NCBI GenBank assembly: GCA_016284485.1
Contig: JAEEOX010000072.1
Location: 1-6,787 of the forward strand
Direction: 5' to 3'
DNA: 6,787 bases
Source: Bacillota bacterium
GTDB lineage: Bacteria > Bacillota > Clostridia > Peptostreptococcales > Anaerovoracaceae
The notes beneath the pieces are model-generated. The model was not told the origin of the DNA. It made no database searches and worked only from the letters and a program-made list of their open reading frames with translations. Below, in pieces: positions 1 to 6,398 of this stretch. Numbering within the stretch: the stretch's first letter is position 1; each line of letters starts with the position of its first letter. Position numbers and translations under genes: made by a program.

Positions 1-570
1 TTCAGCCTTCCTGACGTCGGTGATCTCTCCTCCCAGCTTGCGTAGCGCTTTGGCGGAGGCGTCTATCTCCTCCCTGTATCCCGGTCCCTTGTAAGAAAGT
101 AGGCTGCCGCCCACCCTGATGAAGGGCAGACAGTACTCCAGAAGGACCGGAAGCGCAGCCACTGCCCGGGAAACGCAGAGGTCGAAGGACTCCCTGAAGT
201 CCGGATCTCTTGCCAGATCCTCGGCTCTGCCGTGGACGAAGGTGACGTTGGTCAGTCCGATGGCATCGGTCTCAGCCTCCACGGCCTTGAGCTTCTTGCC
301 AACAGAATCCACAAGCACCAGTTCTTTGTCAGGGGAATAAACGGCCAGAGGGACACCGGGGAACCCTGCACCCGTGCCTAGATCCAGGATCCTGTTGGCC
401 TCCCTGTATTCTTTCATTTCAACGCAGGCGAGGGAATCCAGCACGTGTTTGTCCCAGAACTCCGCAGGATCGCTTACTCTGGTGAGGTTAAGAGACTTGT
501 TGATCTCAAGGATGCCGTCCCTGTACTTCTCCAGTTTATTTTTCTGCTCTTCTGTGAGGATGTTCTTCAT
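1..570 (-). CDS. rsmG: RsmG, 16S rRNA (guanine-N7) methyltransferase, 3' end cut off by window
   Basis: RsmG (formerly GidB) is a cytoplasmic SAM-dependent methyltransferase that makes m7G in the 530 loop of 16S rRNA; this is family knowledge, and loss of the enzyme is known to give low-level streptomycin resistance. Reading the minus strand from the ATG at 570 gives 190 open codons up to the window edge, of roughly 240 expected, so the C-terminal fifth is missing. Visible motifs are the SAM-binding glycine loop DLGTGAGFPG (residues 63-72), VDSVGKK (87-93, the acidic residue that normally contacts SAM ribose), HGRAED (113-118) and SRAVA (134-138), all typical of the family. The start ATG overlaps the mnmG stop as ATGA (567-570), so translation is probably coupled; a GAGAGAGG purine stretch lies just upstream inside mnmG. 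It is the last visible gene of the mnmE-mnmG-rsmG group. Identity is secure. Confidence 0.96.
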   Translation of the reverse strand, partial: MKNILTEEQKNKLEKYRDGILEINKSLNLTRVSDPAEFWDKHVLDSLACVEMKEYREANRILDLGTGAGFPGVPLAVYSPDKELVLVDSVGKKLKAVEAETDAIGLTNVTFVHGRAEDLARDPDFRESFDLCVSRAVAALPVLLEYCLPFIRVGGSLLSYKGPGYREEIDASAKALRKLGGEITDVRKAE

Positions 571-2459
571 ATCTTTGCGGACCTCTCTCTTCTCTTTTTC
601 TCAAGGTAGACCATGAGCACGTTTATGTCGGCAGGGGAGACTCCTGATATTCTGGAGGCCTGTCCGATGCTGAGCGGCCTTACCCTGGAGAGTTTCTGCC
701 TGGCTTCCAGCCTGAGTCCGTCGATGTGCTCGTAATCGATGTCCTCCGGAAGGGCCTTGTTCTCCAGCTTCTTGAAACGTTCGATCTGTTTGAGCTGCTT
801 GGAGATGTAGCCTTCATACTTGATCTCCACCTCCAGCTCCGTTCTCTCGTGATAGGAGAGGGCGGGTCTTCCCTGACCGTCCACCTCTTTCAGGTCGTCG
901 TAGCTTATCTGGGGTCTCTTGAGCATGTCGAAGAGAGATATTTTGCCCTCGGTCCCGGTGGTGCCGTGAGCTTCAAGGAAATCCGAGGCTCTTTCCCTGT
1001 CCACATAGGTGTTCATGAGGCGTTCTTTCTCGGCTTCCACGTTGCGCTTCTTTGCAAGTGTCCGCTGATATCTCTCTTCCGACGCCAAGCCGATCCTGTA
1101 GGACTTCTCCGTCAGGCGCTGGTCAGCGTTATCCTGTCTCAGGAGCAGCCTGTATTCGGCTCTCGAAGTCATGATCCTGTAAGGCTCGTTGGTTCCCTTG
1201 GTCACCAGGTCATCGATGAGGACTCCGATGTACGCTTCATCGCGTCCCAGTATAAAAGGATCGCGGCCTTCTATGGAGAGCACTGCGTTGATGCCGGCCA
1301 TCAGGCCCTGGCAGGCCGCTTCCTCATATCCCGAGGAGCCGTTGATCTGCCCGGCCATGAACAGTCCGGGGATCTTGCGGTACTCCAGATTCAGCTTGAG
1401 TTCCTGGGGGTCGATGCAGTCGTACTCGATGGCGTAGGCAGGGCGCACTATCCTTATGTTCTCCAGTCCGGGGATCGTGGAATAGAAAGCCTGCTGCACG
1501 TCCTCCGGCAGAGAACTGGACATTCCCTGGATGTACATCTCATCTGTGTCCAGGCCTTCCGGTTCTATGAACAGCTGATGCCTCTCCTTGTCGGCGAAGC
1601 GATTGACCTTATCTTCAATGGAAGGGCAGTATCTGGGGCCGATGCCCTCTATCTGTCCGCCGAAAAGCGCGGATCTGGAGAAGTTTTCTCTGATGATCCG
1701 ATGTGTCTCCTCGTTGGTATAGCTCAGCCAGCAAAGTCCCTTGTTCTCGCCGATCTCGTCATCCATAAAGGAGAAGGGGACAGGTGGCTCGTCTCCGGCC
1801 TGAGGGATCATCTTTTCATAGTCCAGGCTCTGTCCCAGGCATCTGGCGGGGGTCCCCGTCTTGAAACGTCTGAGACTTATCCCCATTTTCCTCAGGTTAT
1901 CCCCAAGTTGTTCGGAGGGGGCAAGACCGTTGGGACCGCTGGAATATACCGCGTCCCCTATGAATATTTTACCCTTGAGGAAGGTGCCTGTGGCCAGGAT
2001 AACCGCCTTGGCGCGATACCAGGTGTGCGTCCTGGTCCTGACTCCGCAGGCTCTGCCGTCCTCCACGATGATCTCGGTGACCTCTCCCTGCCTGAGATCC
2101 AGGTTTTCCGTGTGCTCCAGGGTCTTTTTCATCTCTGTGTGATAGAGATTCTTGTCGGCCTGGGCACGGAGGGAGTGGACCGCCGGTCCTTTTGCGGTAT
2201 TCAGCATCCTGACCTGTATGAAGCTTTTGTCGATGTTCACGCCCATCTCGCCGCCCAGGGCGTCCACCTCTCTGACCAGGTGGCCCTTGCCGGTGCCTCC
2301 GATGGACGGGTTGCAGGGCATCATGGCGATGGCCTCCAGGTTCATGCTGAACATGAGGGTCCTGTGGCCCATTCGGGCAGCAGCCAGCGCGGCCTCGCAG
2401 CCGGCGTGGCCTGAACCGATGACTATGATGTCATATTCTCCCATCAAAATGTTTTCCAT
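567..2459 (-). CDS. mnmG: MnmG (GidA), FAD-dependent tRNA uridine-5 carboxymethylaminomethyl synthesis enzyme
   Basis: MnmG works with MnmE to install the (carboxymethyl)aminomethyl group at C5 of wobble uridine-34 in certain tRNAs, using FAD, NADH, methylene-tetrahydrofolate and glycine or ammonium (family knowledge). The 630-residue product is the usual length. Near the N-terminus is the dinucleotide-binding GSGHAG (15-20). The signature MPCNPSIGG follows, with Cys49; then GPRYCPSIEDK with Cys278. These two cysteines correspond to the conserved reactive pair of the family. Further on are AGQINGSSGYEEAACQG (369-385, FAD binding), RAEYRLLLRQDNADQRLT (433-450), and the C-terminal helical domain with LEVEIKYEGYI and ISGVSPADINVL, which binds MnmE and tRNA. 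It starts 5 nt after the mnmE stop; AGGA in that junction is only 3 nt from this ATG, so Met6 (2444) is a possible alternative start. Its end overlaps rsmG by 4 nt. Confidence 0.97.
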   Translation of the reverse strand: MENILMGEYDIIVIGSGHAGCEAALAAARMGHRTLMFSMNLEAIAMMPCNPSIGGTGKGHLVREVDALGGEMGVNIDKSFIQVRMLNTAKGPAVHSLRAQADKNLYHTEMKKTLEHTENLDLRQGEVTEIIVEDGRACGVRTRTHTWYRAKAVILATGTFLKGKIFIGDAVYSSGPNGLAPSEQLGDNLRKMGISLRRFKTGTPARCLGQSLDYEKMIPQAGDEPPVPFSFMDDEIGENKGLCWLSYTNEETHRIIRENFSRSALFGGQIEGIGPRYCPSIEDKVNRFADKERHQLFIEPEGLDTDEMYIQGMSSSLPEDVQQAFYSTIPGLENIRIVRPAYAIEYDCIDPQELKLNLEYRKIPGLFMAGQINGSSGYEEAACQGLMAGINAVLSIEGRDPFILGRDEAYIGVLIDDLVTKGTNEPYRIMTSRAEYRLLLRQDNADQRLTEKSYRIGLASEERYQRTLAKKRNVEAEKERLMNTYVDRERASDFLEAHGTTGTEGKISLFDMLKRPQISYDDLKEVDGQGRPALSYHERTELEVEIKYEGYISKQLKQIERFKKLENKALPEDIDYEHIDGLRLEARQKLSRVRPLSIGQASRISGVSPADINVLMVYLEKKRRERSAKI

Positions 2460-2464
2460 ACTTC

Positions 2465-3913
2465 CTACTTACCAAGGCAAAAGCGCTTGAATACTTCATC
2501 TATGATGTCGCCTTCGGTCTCCTCGCCGATGATCATGCCAAGGGCGAGGTAGGCGCCGTTCACGTCTATCTCTATGAGTTCCAGGGGTTCGCGGTCCATG
2601 GCCTGGGCAAAGGCGTCAGCTATGTAATCCCTGGCTTCGCGCAAAAGATTTTCGTGCCGCACGTTGGTCACGATGGCGCCGGACCCGGTTTCCCCGTTTC
2701 CCGTGTATACAATATTTTTTATGCAGTCCCTGAGCTCGCTAAGGCCGGCGTCTTCTCTGGCGGATCCTTCCAGGAACACCGCCCCGGGAAGCATCTCCCT
2801 GAGCCTGGCCAGATCTTCTGCGCTCATGGCTTTCAGATCCCCGCCGTCTCTGACTGCATCCTCCTTGTTCAGGAAAACTATGACCCTGCGGCTTTCCAGT
2901 TTCTCTGCTATGTCCAGATCCTCCTCGTCCAGGGGTCTGGAAAGATCCAAGGTAAAGATCACCAGGTCGGCCCTGTTGAAAGCGTCCTTGCTGCGCTCAA
3001 CTCCGATCTTCTCGATCACGTTGTCCGTGTCGCGGATCCCCGCAGTGTCTGTGAGGATCACCGGGATACCGTCCACCGATATGGTCTCCTCGATGGTGTC
3101 TCTGGTGGTTCCCGCTATCTCGGTGACTATGGCCCGTTCCTCCCTGAGAAGGGCGTTCAGGAGGGAGGACTTGCCTACGTTGGGCTTTCCTATGATGGAT
3201 ACCCTGAGGCCTTCCCTGAGGATCTTGCCTGTTCCGCAGGTCCCGAGGTATTTTTCAAGCTTGGTCCTGACCTTCTCCAGCCCGCTTTCCAGCTTGCCGT
3301 AGGTCAGTTCCTCGATGTCCTCGTCCGGATAGTCGATGTTCACCGCCATGTCCACCAGGATGTCCGTGATGTCGGCCCTGATGGCGCGGATGCCTTTGGA
3401 AAAGCTGCCTTCCAGCTGGTCCAGGGCCACCTCGTAGGTCTTGTCCGTCTTTGCCCTGATCAGGTCCATCACAGCTTCCGCCTGGCTCAAGTCCAGCCTG
3501 CCGTTTAGGAAGGCTCTCTTGGTGAACTCTCCGGGCTCAGCCGGTCTGGCGCCCCGCGAGATCACCAGTGACAGGATCTTTCTCAGAGAAACAGCGGACC
3601 CATGGCACTGGATCTCAACCACGTCCTCGGCGGTGTAGCTGTTGGGGGCTCTGAAGAAGCACACCATGGCCTCGTCCAAGGGGGCCGGCATTGGATCTTT
3701 TGCGCCGGAAGGGCAGGGGAAAGAGGTGTTCGTTAAATCATTAACTATCCATCCGTAGTACATCTGCCTGGGCTTGAATTCACAGGCCTGTCCGCCGTTT
3801 CGGGGGCGGAAGATCCCCTTGGTTATATTGAGGGCGGCCGGTCCGGAGATCCGGATCACGCCGATCCCGCCCTCGCCCAGTGGCGTTGAGATCGCAGCAA
3901 TGGTGTCTTCCAT
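2465..3913 (-). CDS. mnmE: MnmE (TrmE), tRNA modification GTPase
   Basis: MnmE is the potassium-stimulated GTPase partner of MnmG in wobble-uridine modification, acting in the cytoplasm as a dimer (family knowledge). From ATG 3913 the protein has 482 residues. The N-terminal folate-binding domain opens with EDTIAAISTPLGEGGIGVIR. A helical region follows, then the inserted G domain: P-loop GKPNVGKSS (242-250), switch IAGTTRD (266-272), DTAG (289-292) and NKED (349-352). The C-terminus is FCLGK (478-482), with the catalytic cysteine of the family's C-[I/L/V]-G-K ending. It is somewhat longer than the usual 450-460 residues, apparently because of an insert near residues 59-79. An in-frame TTG at 3928 would add five residues, but the ribosome site AAGGG lies inside that stretch, 7 nt before ATG 3913, so I use 3913. 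It sits 5 nt before mnmG and directly after a terminator hairpin. Confidence 0.97.
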   Translation of the reverse strand: MEDTIAAISTPLGEGGIGVIRISGPAALNITKGIFRPRNGGQACEFKPRQMYYGWIVNDLTNTSFPCPSGAKDPMPAPLDEAMVCFFRAPNSYTAEDVVEIQCHGSAVSLRKILSLVISRGARPAEPGEFTKRAFLNGRLDLSQAEAVMDLIRAKTDKTYEVALDQLEGSFSKGIRAIRADITDILVDMAVNIDYPDEDIEELTYGKLESGLEKVRTKLEKYLGTCGTGKILREGLRVSIIGKPNVGKSSLLNALLREERAIVTEIAGTTRDTIEETISVDGIPVILTDTAGIRDTDNVIEKIGVERSKDAFNRADLVIFTLDLSRPLDEEDLDIAEKLESRRVIVFLNKEDAVRDGGDLKAMSAEDLARLREMLPGAVFLEGSAREDAGLSELRDCIKNIVYTGNGETGSGAIVTNVRHENLLREARDYIADAFAQAMDREPLELIEIDVNGAYLALGMIIGEETEGDIIDEVFKRFCLGK

Positions 3914-3920
3914 ATTGTTT

Positions 3921-3925
3921 CCCTT
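3921..3925 (-). promoter_or_regulatory. mnmE ribosome binding site (AAGGG) that fixes the start
   Basis: On the minus strand AAGGG is followed by a 7-nt spacer and ATG at 3913. Because this site lies inside the five-codon extension that begins at TTG 3928, it argues for the ATG. The family start also fits, since MnmE proteins usually begin two or three residues before the DTIAAISTP block. The site begins one base after the T-run of the upstream terminator. Confidence 0.75.
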
Positions 3926-3963
3926 CAAAAAAGCCTCGCAGTGGACGTCCCAACCGCGAGGCT
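3926..3963 (-). terminator. Intrinsic terminator between jag and mnmE
   Basis: On the minus strand AGCCTCGCGGT (3963-3953) pairs with ACTGCGAGGCT (3942-3932), giving an 11-bp G+C-rich stem with one G-U wobble and a 10-nt loop. The stem ends in T, and five further T follow (3931-3927), the standard Rho-independent form. The hairpin begins 7 nt after the jag stop codon. The plus-strand version has no T-run after it, so it is one-directional. It most likely ends the rpmH-rnpA-yidD-yidC-jag transcript. Because its T-run abuts the mnmE ribosome site, it could also act as a leaky attenuator for mnmE (inference). Confidence 0.85.
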
Positions 3964-3970
3964 CTCTTCA

Positions 3971-4870
3971 TTATTTAAGTTCTATGACGACTCTTCTGTA
4001 AGGATCTTCTCCCTCGGACCTTGTGGTGACCTTGGGGTGGGACTGAAGAGTTGCATGTATGACCTTTCTCTCATAGGGGTTCATGGGCTCAAGTCTTACC
4101 GGCCTTCTGCCCTTGACGACCTTGTTTGCCAGACGGTAGGACAGTGCCTCCAGGGTGCGCTCTCTCTTGGCGCGGTAGTTCTCCGCGTCCACGACCACCC
4201 TCGTGTACTTGCTCTGGTCCTTGTTGACCACCAGGCTCGTAAGGTACTGCACCGCATCCAGCGTCTGTCCGCGCTTACCGATGATGGTTCCGGAATCCTT
4301 GCCCTGAATGTTCAGGTAGATGGCTTCTTCGCCTGCCTTTCCGGTCACGTCAGCATCCAGCCCCATCTCCTTGATGAGGTCGCGCAAAAAACTGATGGCG
4401 GGGTGGTCCTCCAGCACCTGAAGGTTCTCCTCCGGCTCGGGAGCGATGACGGGTTCCTTGGGTTCCCTTGCTGCCGCAGCTGCCATTGCAGTCTTTGAAC
4501 GGTCACTATGCTCTTTACGGTTATTTCTTTTATTACCGTTTCTCGGTCTTTTCTCTCTTTTTGTCTCTCTAGGCTCCTCTGTATCCTTTCCTTCAGCTGC
4601 CATCCTCTCGCGGTACGCAGCATCTCTGGCTCTGGCTTCCTCTATGGGAATGACTAGATCCGGCCTGGTCTGTTTGTGTTCTTCTTCCTTCTTGACCGGT
4701 TTCTTCTTTTCTACTCTAACTTTTGCCAGCTTGGAACCTATACCGAAAAATCCCTTTGATGGTTCTTCGAGAACCGTCACCTCGACTTCGTCGATGGTAA
4801 GTCTGAGATCGTCCAAAGCGAGTCTTACCGCTTCTTCCGTATCTCGACCGACTTTTTCGGAATAATCCAT
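3971..4870 (-). CDS. jag: Jag / KhpB (EloR) RNA-binding protein with Jag-N, KH and R3H domains
   Basis: Jag (KhpB, EloR) is an RNA-binding protein of Gram-positive bacteria. In streptococci it pairs with KhpA and influences cell elongation and division; the role in this organism is inferred from the family. The 299-residue product shows a Jag-N domain at about 3-53, ending in SKGFFGIG (38-45). A long charged linker, rich in Lys, Glu and Arg, runs from about 55 to 150 and is probably disordered. A type-II KH domain follows, with the GKRG loop (198-201) in IIGKRGQTLDAVQYL. The R3H domain is at about 235-299, with Arg268 and His272 of the R-x3-H motif in PYERKVIHATLQSH. ATG 4870 has GGAGG (4878-4882) 7 nt upstream. 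It follows yidC by 17 nt, the usual Bacillota pairing. The linker is long and low in complexity but in frame throughout. A terminator follows its stop. Confidence 0.95.
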   Translation of the reverse strand: MDYSEKVGRDTEEAVRLALDDLRLTIDEVEVTVLEEPSKGFFGIGSKLAKVRVEKKKPVKKEEEHKQTRPDLVIPIEEARARDAAYRERMAAEGKDTEEPRETKREKRPRNGNKRNNRKEHSDRSKTAMAAAAAREPKEPVIAPEPEENLQVLEDHPAISFLRDLIKEMGLDADVTGKAGEEAIYLNIQGKDSGTIIGKRGQTLDAVQYLTSLVVNKDQSKYTRVVVDAENYRAKRERTLEALSYRLANKVVKGRRPVRLEPMNPYERKVIHATLQSHPKVTTRSEGEDPYRRVVIELK

Positions 4871-4887
4871 TTATTTTCCTCCGGTTA

Positions 4888-5616
4888 TTATTTCTTTTTC
4901 TTCTTTCTCTTCTCTTCCTTCTCTTCTTCGAGCTGTTTCTTTCTCCACTGATTGAATCTCAGGTTGTAGAAGATCTGGATGACCTGGCTTCCGAACCAGT
5001 AAATCGCGAGACCTGCCGGATATGTTCTTGCGAACCAAAGGATCATGATGGGGAAGAAGTATTTCATCATCTTCGTCATCATATTGCCCTGTTTTGCGTT
5101 GCCTGCTCCTGCCGTCATCTGACTCTGCAGCTGCTGCTGGCTGGAGCTCATGGAATATGAAATGAATGTGGCTGCGCCTGCTGCGATGGGCAGGATCCAC
5201 TTGTCAGGCTGCGCAAGGTCGGGGATCCACAGGAAACTCTCGTGAATGGCGTAAAGCATGTTCTCATCCGTCATGTAGGACATGGGATTTCTGAACAGTG
5301 CGAACAATCCCATGATAACGATCATCTGGATGACCATGGGAAGGCATCCGCCGTACATGGATGCGCCTTCTGCTCTGTACAGCTCCTGGACCTTCTGGCT
5401 GTACAGTTCTCTGTCTTTTCCGTACTTCTGCTGAAGTTCCTGGATCTTGGGCTGAAGCTTTGACATCTTCATGCTGGATTTCATGGACTTCGCATAAACG
5501 GGATACAGGCAAGCCTTAACGATCACCGTGATGATGAGGACGGCTATTCCGTAATTACCGACGAGGTTATACAGAAAGGTCAGTAGTACACCCAAAGGTT
5601 GTGCTAAAAATCTCAT
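4888..5616 (-). CDS. yidC: YidC/Oxa1-family membrane protein insertase
   Basis: YidC inserts and folds proteins in the cytoplasmic membrane, alone or with SecYEG (family knowledge). The 242-residue product covers the conserved core, with five predicted membrane segments near 21-43, 91-108, 139-156, 182-194 and 199-217. A basic hairpin region (about 44-84, with SKLQPKIQELQQKYG) lies between the first two. Family motifs include GGCLPMVIQM (89-98) and the last-helix PAGLAIYW. The groove residue that is Arg in E. coli and B. subtilis aligns with Lys34 (VIVKACLYP), which keeps the positive charge. No signal peptide with a lipobox cysteine precedes the first core helix, unlike Bacillus YidC proteins. 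The tail is EEEKEEKRKKKKK, likely a ribosome- or RNA-facing basic tail. Start ATG 5616 has CGGAGG (5623-5628) 6 nt upstream. Gaps are 18 nt to yidD and 17 nt to jag. Confidence 0.96.
   Translation of the reverse strand: MRFLAQPLGVLLTFLYNLVGNYGIAVLIITVIVKACLYPVYAKSMKSSMKMSKLQPKIQELQQKYGKDRELYSQKVQELYRAEGASMYGGCLPMVIQMIVIMGLFALFRNPMSYMTDENMLYAIHESFLWIPDLAQPDKWILPIAAGAATFISYSMSSSQQQLQSQMTAGAGNAKQGNMMTKMMKYFFPIMILWFARTYPAGLAIYWFGSQVIQIFYNLRFNQWRKKQLEEEKEEKRKKKKK
4891..4929 (-). repeat. 39-nt uninterrupted homopurine tract (coding strand) at the yidC 3' end
   Basis: Every base from 4891 to 4929 is C or T on the plus strand, so the yidC coding strand carries 39 purines in a row. It encodes exactly the 13-residue tail EEEKEEKRKKKKK before the stop. 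It is low-complexity coding sequence rather than a separate element, but such tracts are slippage-prone and can form unusual DNA structures. Confidence 0.9.
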
Positions 5617-5634
5617 TGATTTCCTCCGTTTGCG

Positions 5635-5844
5635 TCAAGGCACCGGATCATATCCCCCCGGGTTCCAGGGGTGGCACCTTAAAATTCGTTTTATTCCCAG
5701 ATAGCTTCCCTTTATGGCGCCGTATTTCTCCACCGCCTGTATGAAATATGTGGAACAGGTGGGCGTGAAACGGCAGGTAGGCGGGAATAGAGGAGATATG
5801 AACTTTTGATAACCTCTGATCAAGAGTATGATTATCTTCTTCAT
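5635..5844 (-). CDS. yidD: YidD, membrane protein insertion efficiency factor
   Basis: YidD is a small, basic, membrane-associated protein that helps YidC-dependent insertion; E. coli data support this and here it is inferred from family and position. From ATG 5844 the product has 69 residues, the usual size, and starts MKKIIILLIRGYQKFISP as in many relatives. The conserved cysteine block PPTCRFTPTCSTY covers 21-33 (Cys24, Cys30), and the C-terminus is RCHPWNPGGYDPVP (56-69, with Cys57). The N-terminal hydrophobic stretch is probably an amphipathic membrane anchor. It starts 10 nt after the rnpA stop without a strong ribosome site (only AAAAG), so translation is probably coupled to rnpA. In-frame upstream starts exist at ATG 5886 and TTG 5862, the latter with AGGAG 11 nt upstream; both overlap rnpA and add residues not expected for the family. 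It precedes yidC by 18 nt. Confidence 0.93.
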   Translation of the reverse strand: MKKIIILLIRGYQKFISPLFPPTCRFTPTCSTYFIQAVEKYGAIKGSYLGIKRILRCHPWNPGGYDPVP

Positions 5845-5854
5845 ATCTTTTGTG

Positions 5855-6190
5855 TCAGGCAAGAAGCTTGGCTCTCCTGAGAGCATCCTCCATGGAACGC
5901 TTAACCTCTGAGCAAACTCTGTCCTGGATAGTGGTCCTGGCTATGAAGATCAGGTCGTAACCCTCCGGCATGCGGCTTTTAAGCTGCCGGAAGCTTTCCC
6001 TCATAAGACGTCTGGCCCTGTTCCTCGTAACGCTGTTTCCCACTTTCTTACTGGCGAGAAAACATGTCCTTGTGATTCCTGAACCGTTTTTTAGGTAAAA
6101 TATCACCACGTATTTAGACCCGGTGGACTTTCCTTTATTATATACGGCGTCAAAATCCGATTTTTTCCTCAGGACGTCTTCTCTAAGCAT
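5855..6190 (-). CDS. rnpA: RnpA, protein subunit of ribonuclease P
   Basis: RnpA is the small basic protein that joins RNase P RNA to cut the 5' leader from pre-tRNAs. The product is 111 residues, within the usual 110-125 range. It begins MLREDVLRKKSDFDAVYNKG, matching the family pattern of a basic start, Phe13 and a short basic stretch. It contains the RNR signature in KKVGNSVTRNRARRLMRES (48-66), which binds the RNA subunit. EGYDLIFIAR (76-85) matches the fourth strand region of the family. The start lies only 6 nt after the rpmH stop, and no Shine-Dalgarno-like sequence is visible before it (bases just upstream read CTTAATTTGCC), so translation probably depends on coupling with rpmH. RNase P RNA itself is not in this window. 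Confidence 0.95.
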   Translation of the reverse strand: MLREDVLRKKSDFDAVYNKGKSTGSKYVVIFYLKNGSGITRTCFLASKKVGNSVTRNRARRLMRESFRQLKSRMPEGYDLIFIARTTIQDRVCSEVKRSMEDALRRAKLLA

Positions 6191-6196
6191 GGCAAA

Positions 6197-6331
6197 TTAA
6201 GCGGAAAGTCTCTTTCTGCCTTTCTGTCTTCTTCTCTTGAGAACGTTTCTTCCGTTCTTGGTGGACATTCTCTTTCTGAATCCGTGCTCCACCATTCTCT
6301 GCCTCTTCTTGGGCTGGTAAGTCATTTTCAT
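6197..6331 (-). CDS. rpmH: Ribosomal protein bL34
   Basis: bL34 is a very small, highly basic protein of the 50S subunit. The 44-residue product MKMTYQPKKRQRMVEHGF... continues with RKRMSTKNGRNVLKRRR and ends KGRKRLSA, a near-consensus L34 over its full length. ATG 6331 is preceded by AAAGGAGA (6341-6348), with 10 nt between GGAG and the ATG. The frame stays open upstream to an ATG at 6388, but that would add 19 residues absent from the family and start almost at the predicted transcript end, so I reject it. It is the first gene of the minus-strand unit and is driven by a consensus promoter about 60 nt upstream. Its neighbour rnpA starts 6 nt later, the pairing seen in most bacteria. Confidence 0.97.
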   Translation of the reverse strand: MKMTYQPKKRQRMVEHGFRKRMSTKNGRNVLKRRRQKGRKRLSA

Positions 6332-6398
6332 GGTCTGTAGTCTCCTTTCTGAATAATTTCGTGCCGATCTGAATTTCAAACGACACATAGACTAAAGT

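Noticed and set aside
119..616. Two short plus-strand open frames antisense to rsmG
   Set aside because: They oppose a clear rsmG reading frame and show low-complexity Ser/Leu-rich products typical of shadows.
726..2414. 562-codon open frame on the plus strand, antisense to mnmG
   Set aside because: It lies wholly inside mnmG, whose every family motif is present in the other strand. The antisense product has no recognisable domain and no convincing ribosome site. Long antisense frames arise from codon bias.
2654..3508. 284-codon open frame on the plus strand, antisense to mnmE, with another overlapping frame at 2664-3302
   Set aside because: Both overlap the mnmE GTPase domain, show no family motifs and overlap each other in different frames, as expected for shadows.
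3914..3928. Earlier mnmE start at TTG 3928
   Set aside because: The ribosome site AAGGG lies within this five-codon extension, and the family N-terminus fits ATG 3913.
6332..6388. Upstream extension of rpmH to ATG 6388 and a second frame starting at 6386
   Set aside because: The consensus promoter predicts transcription from about 6392, leaving no leader. L34 proteins do not have the extra 19 residues, and a proper ribosome site precedes ATG 6331.
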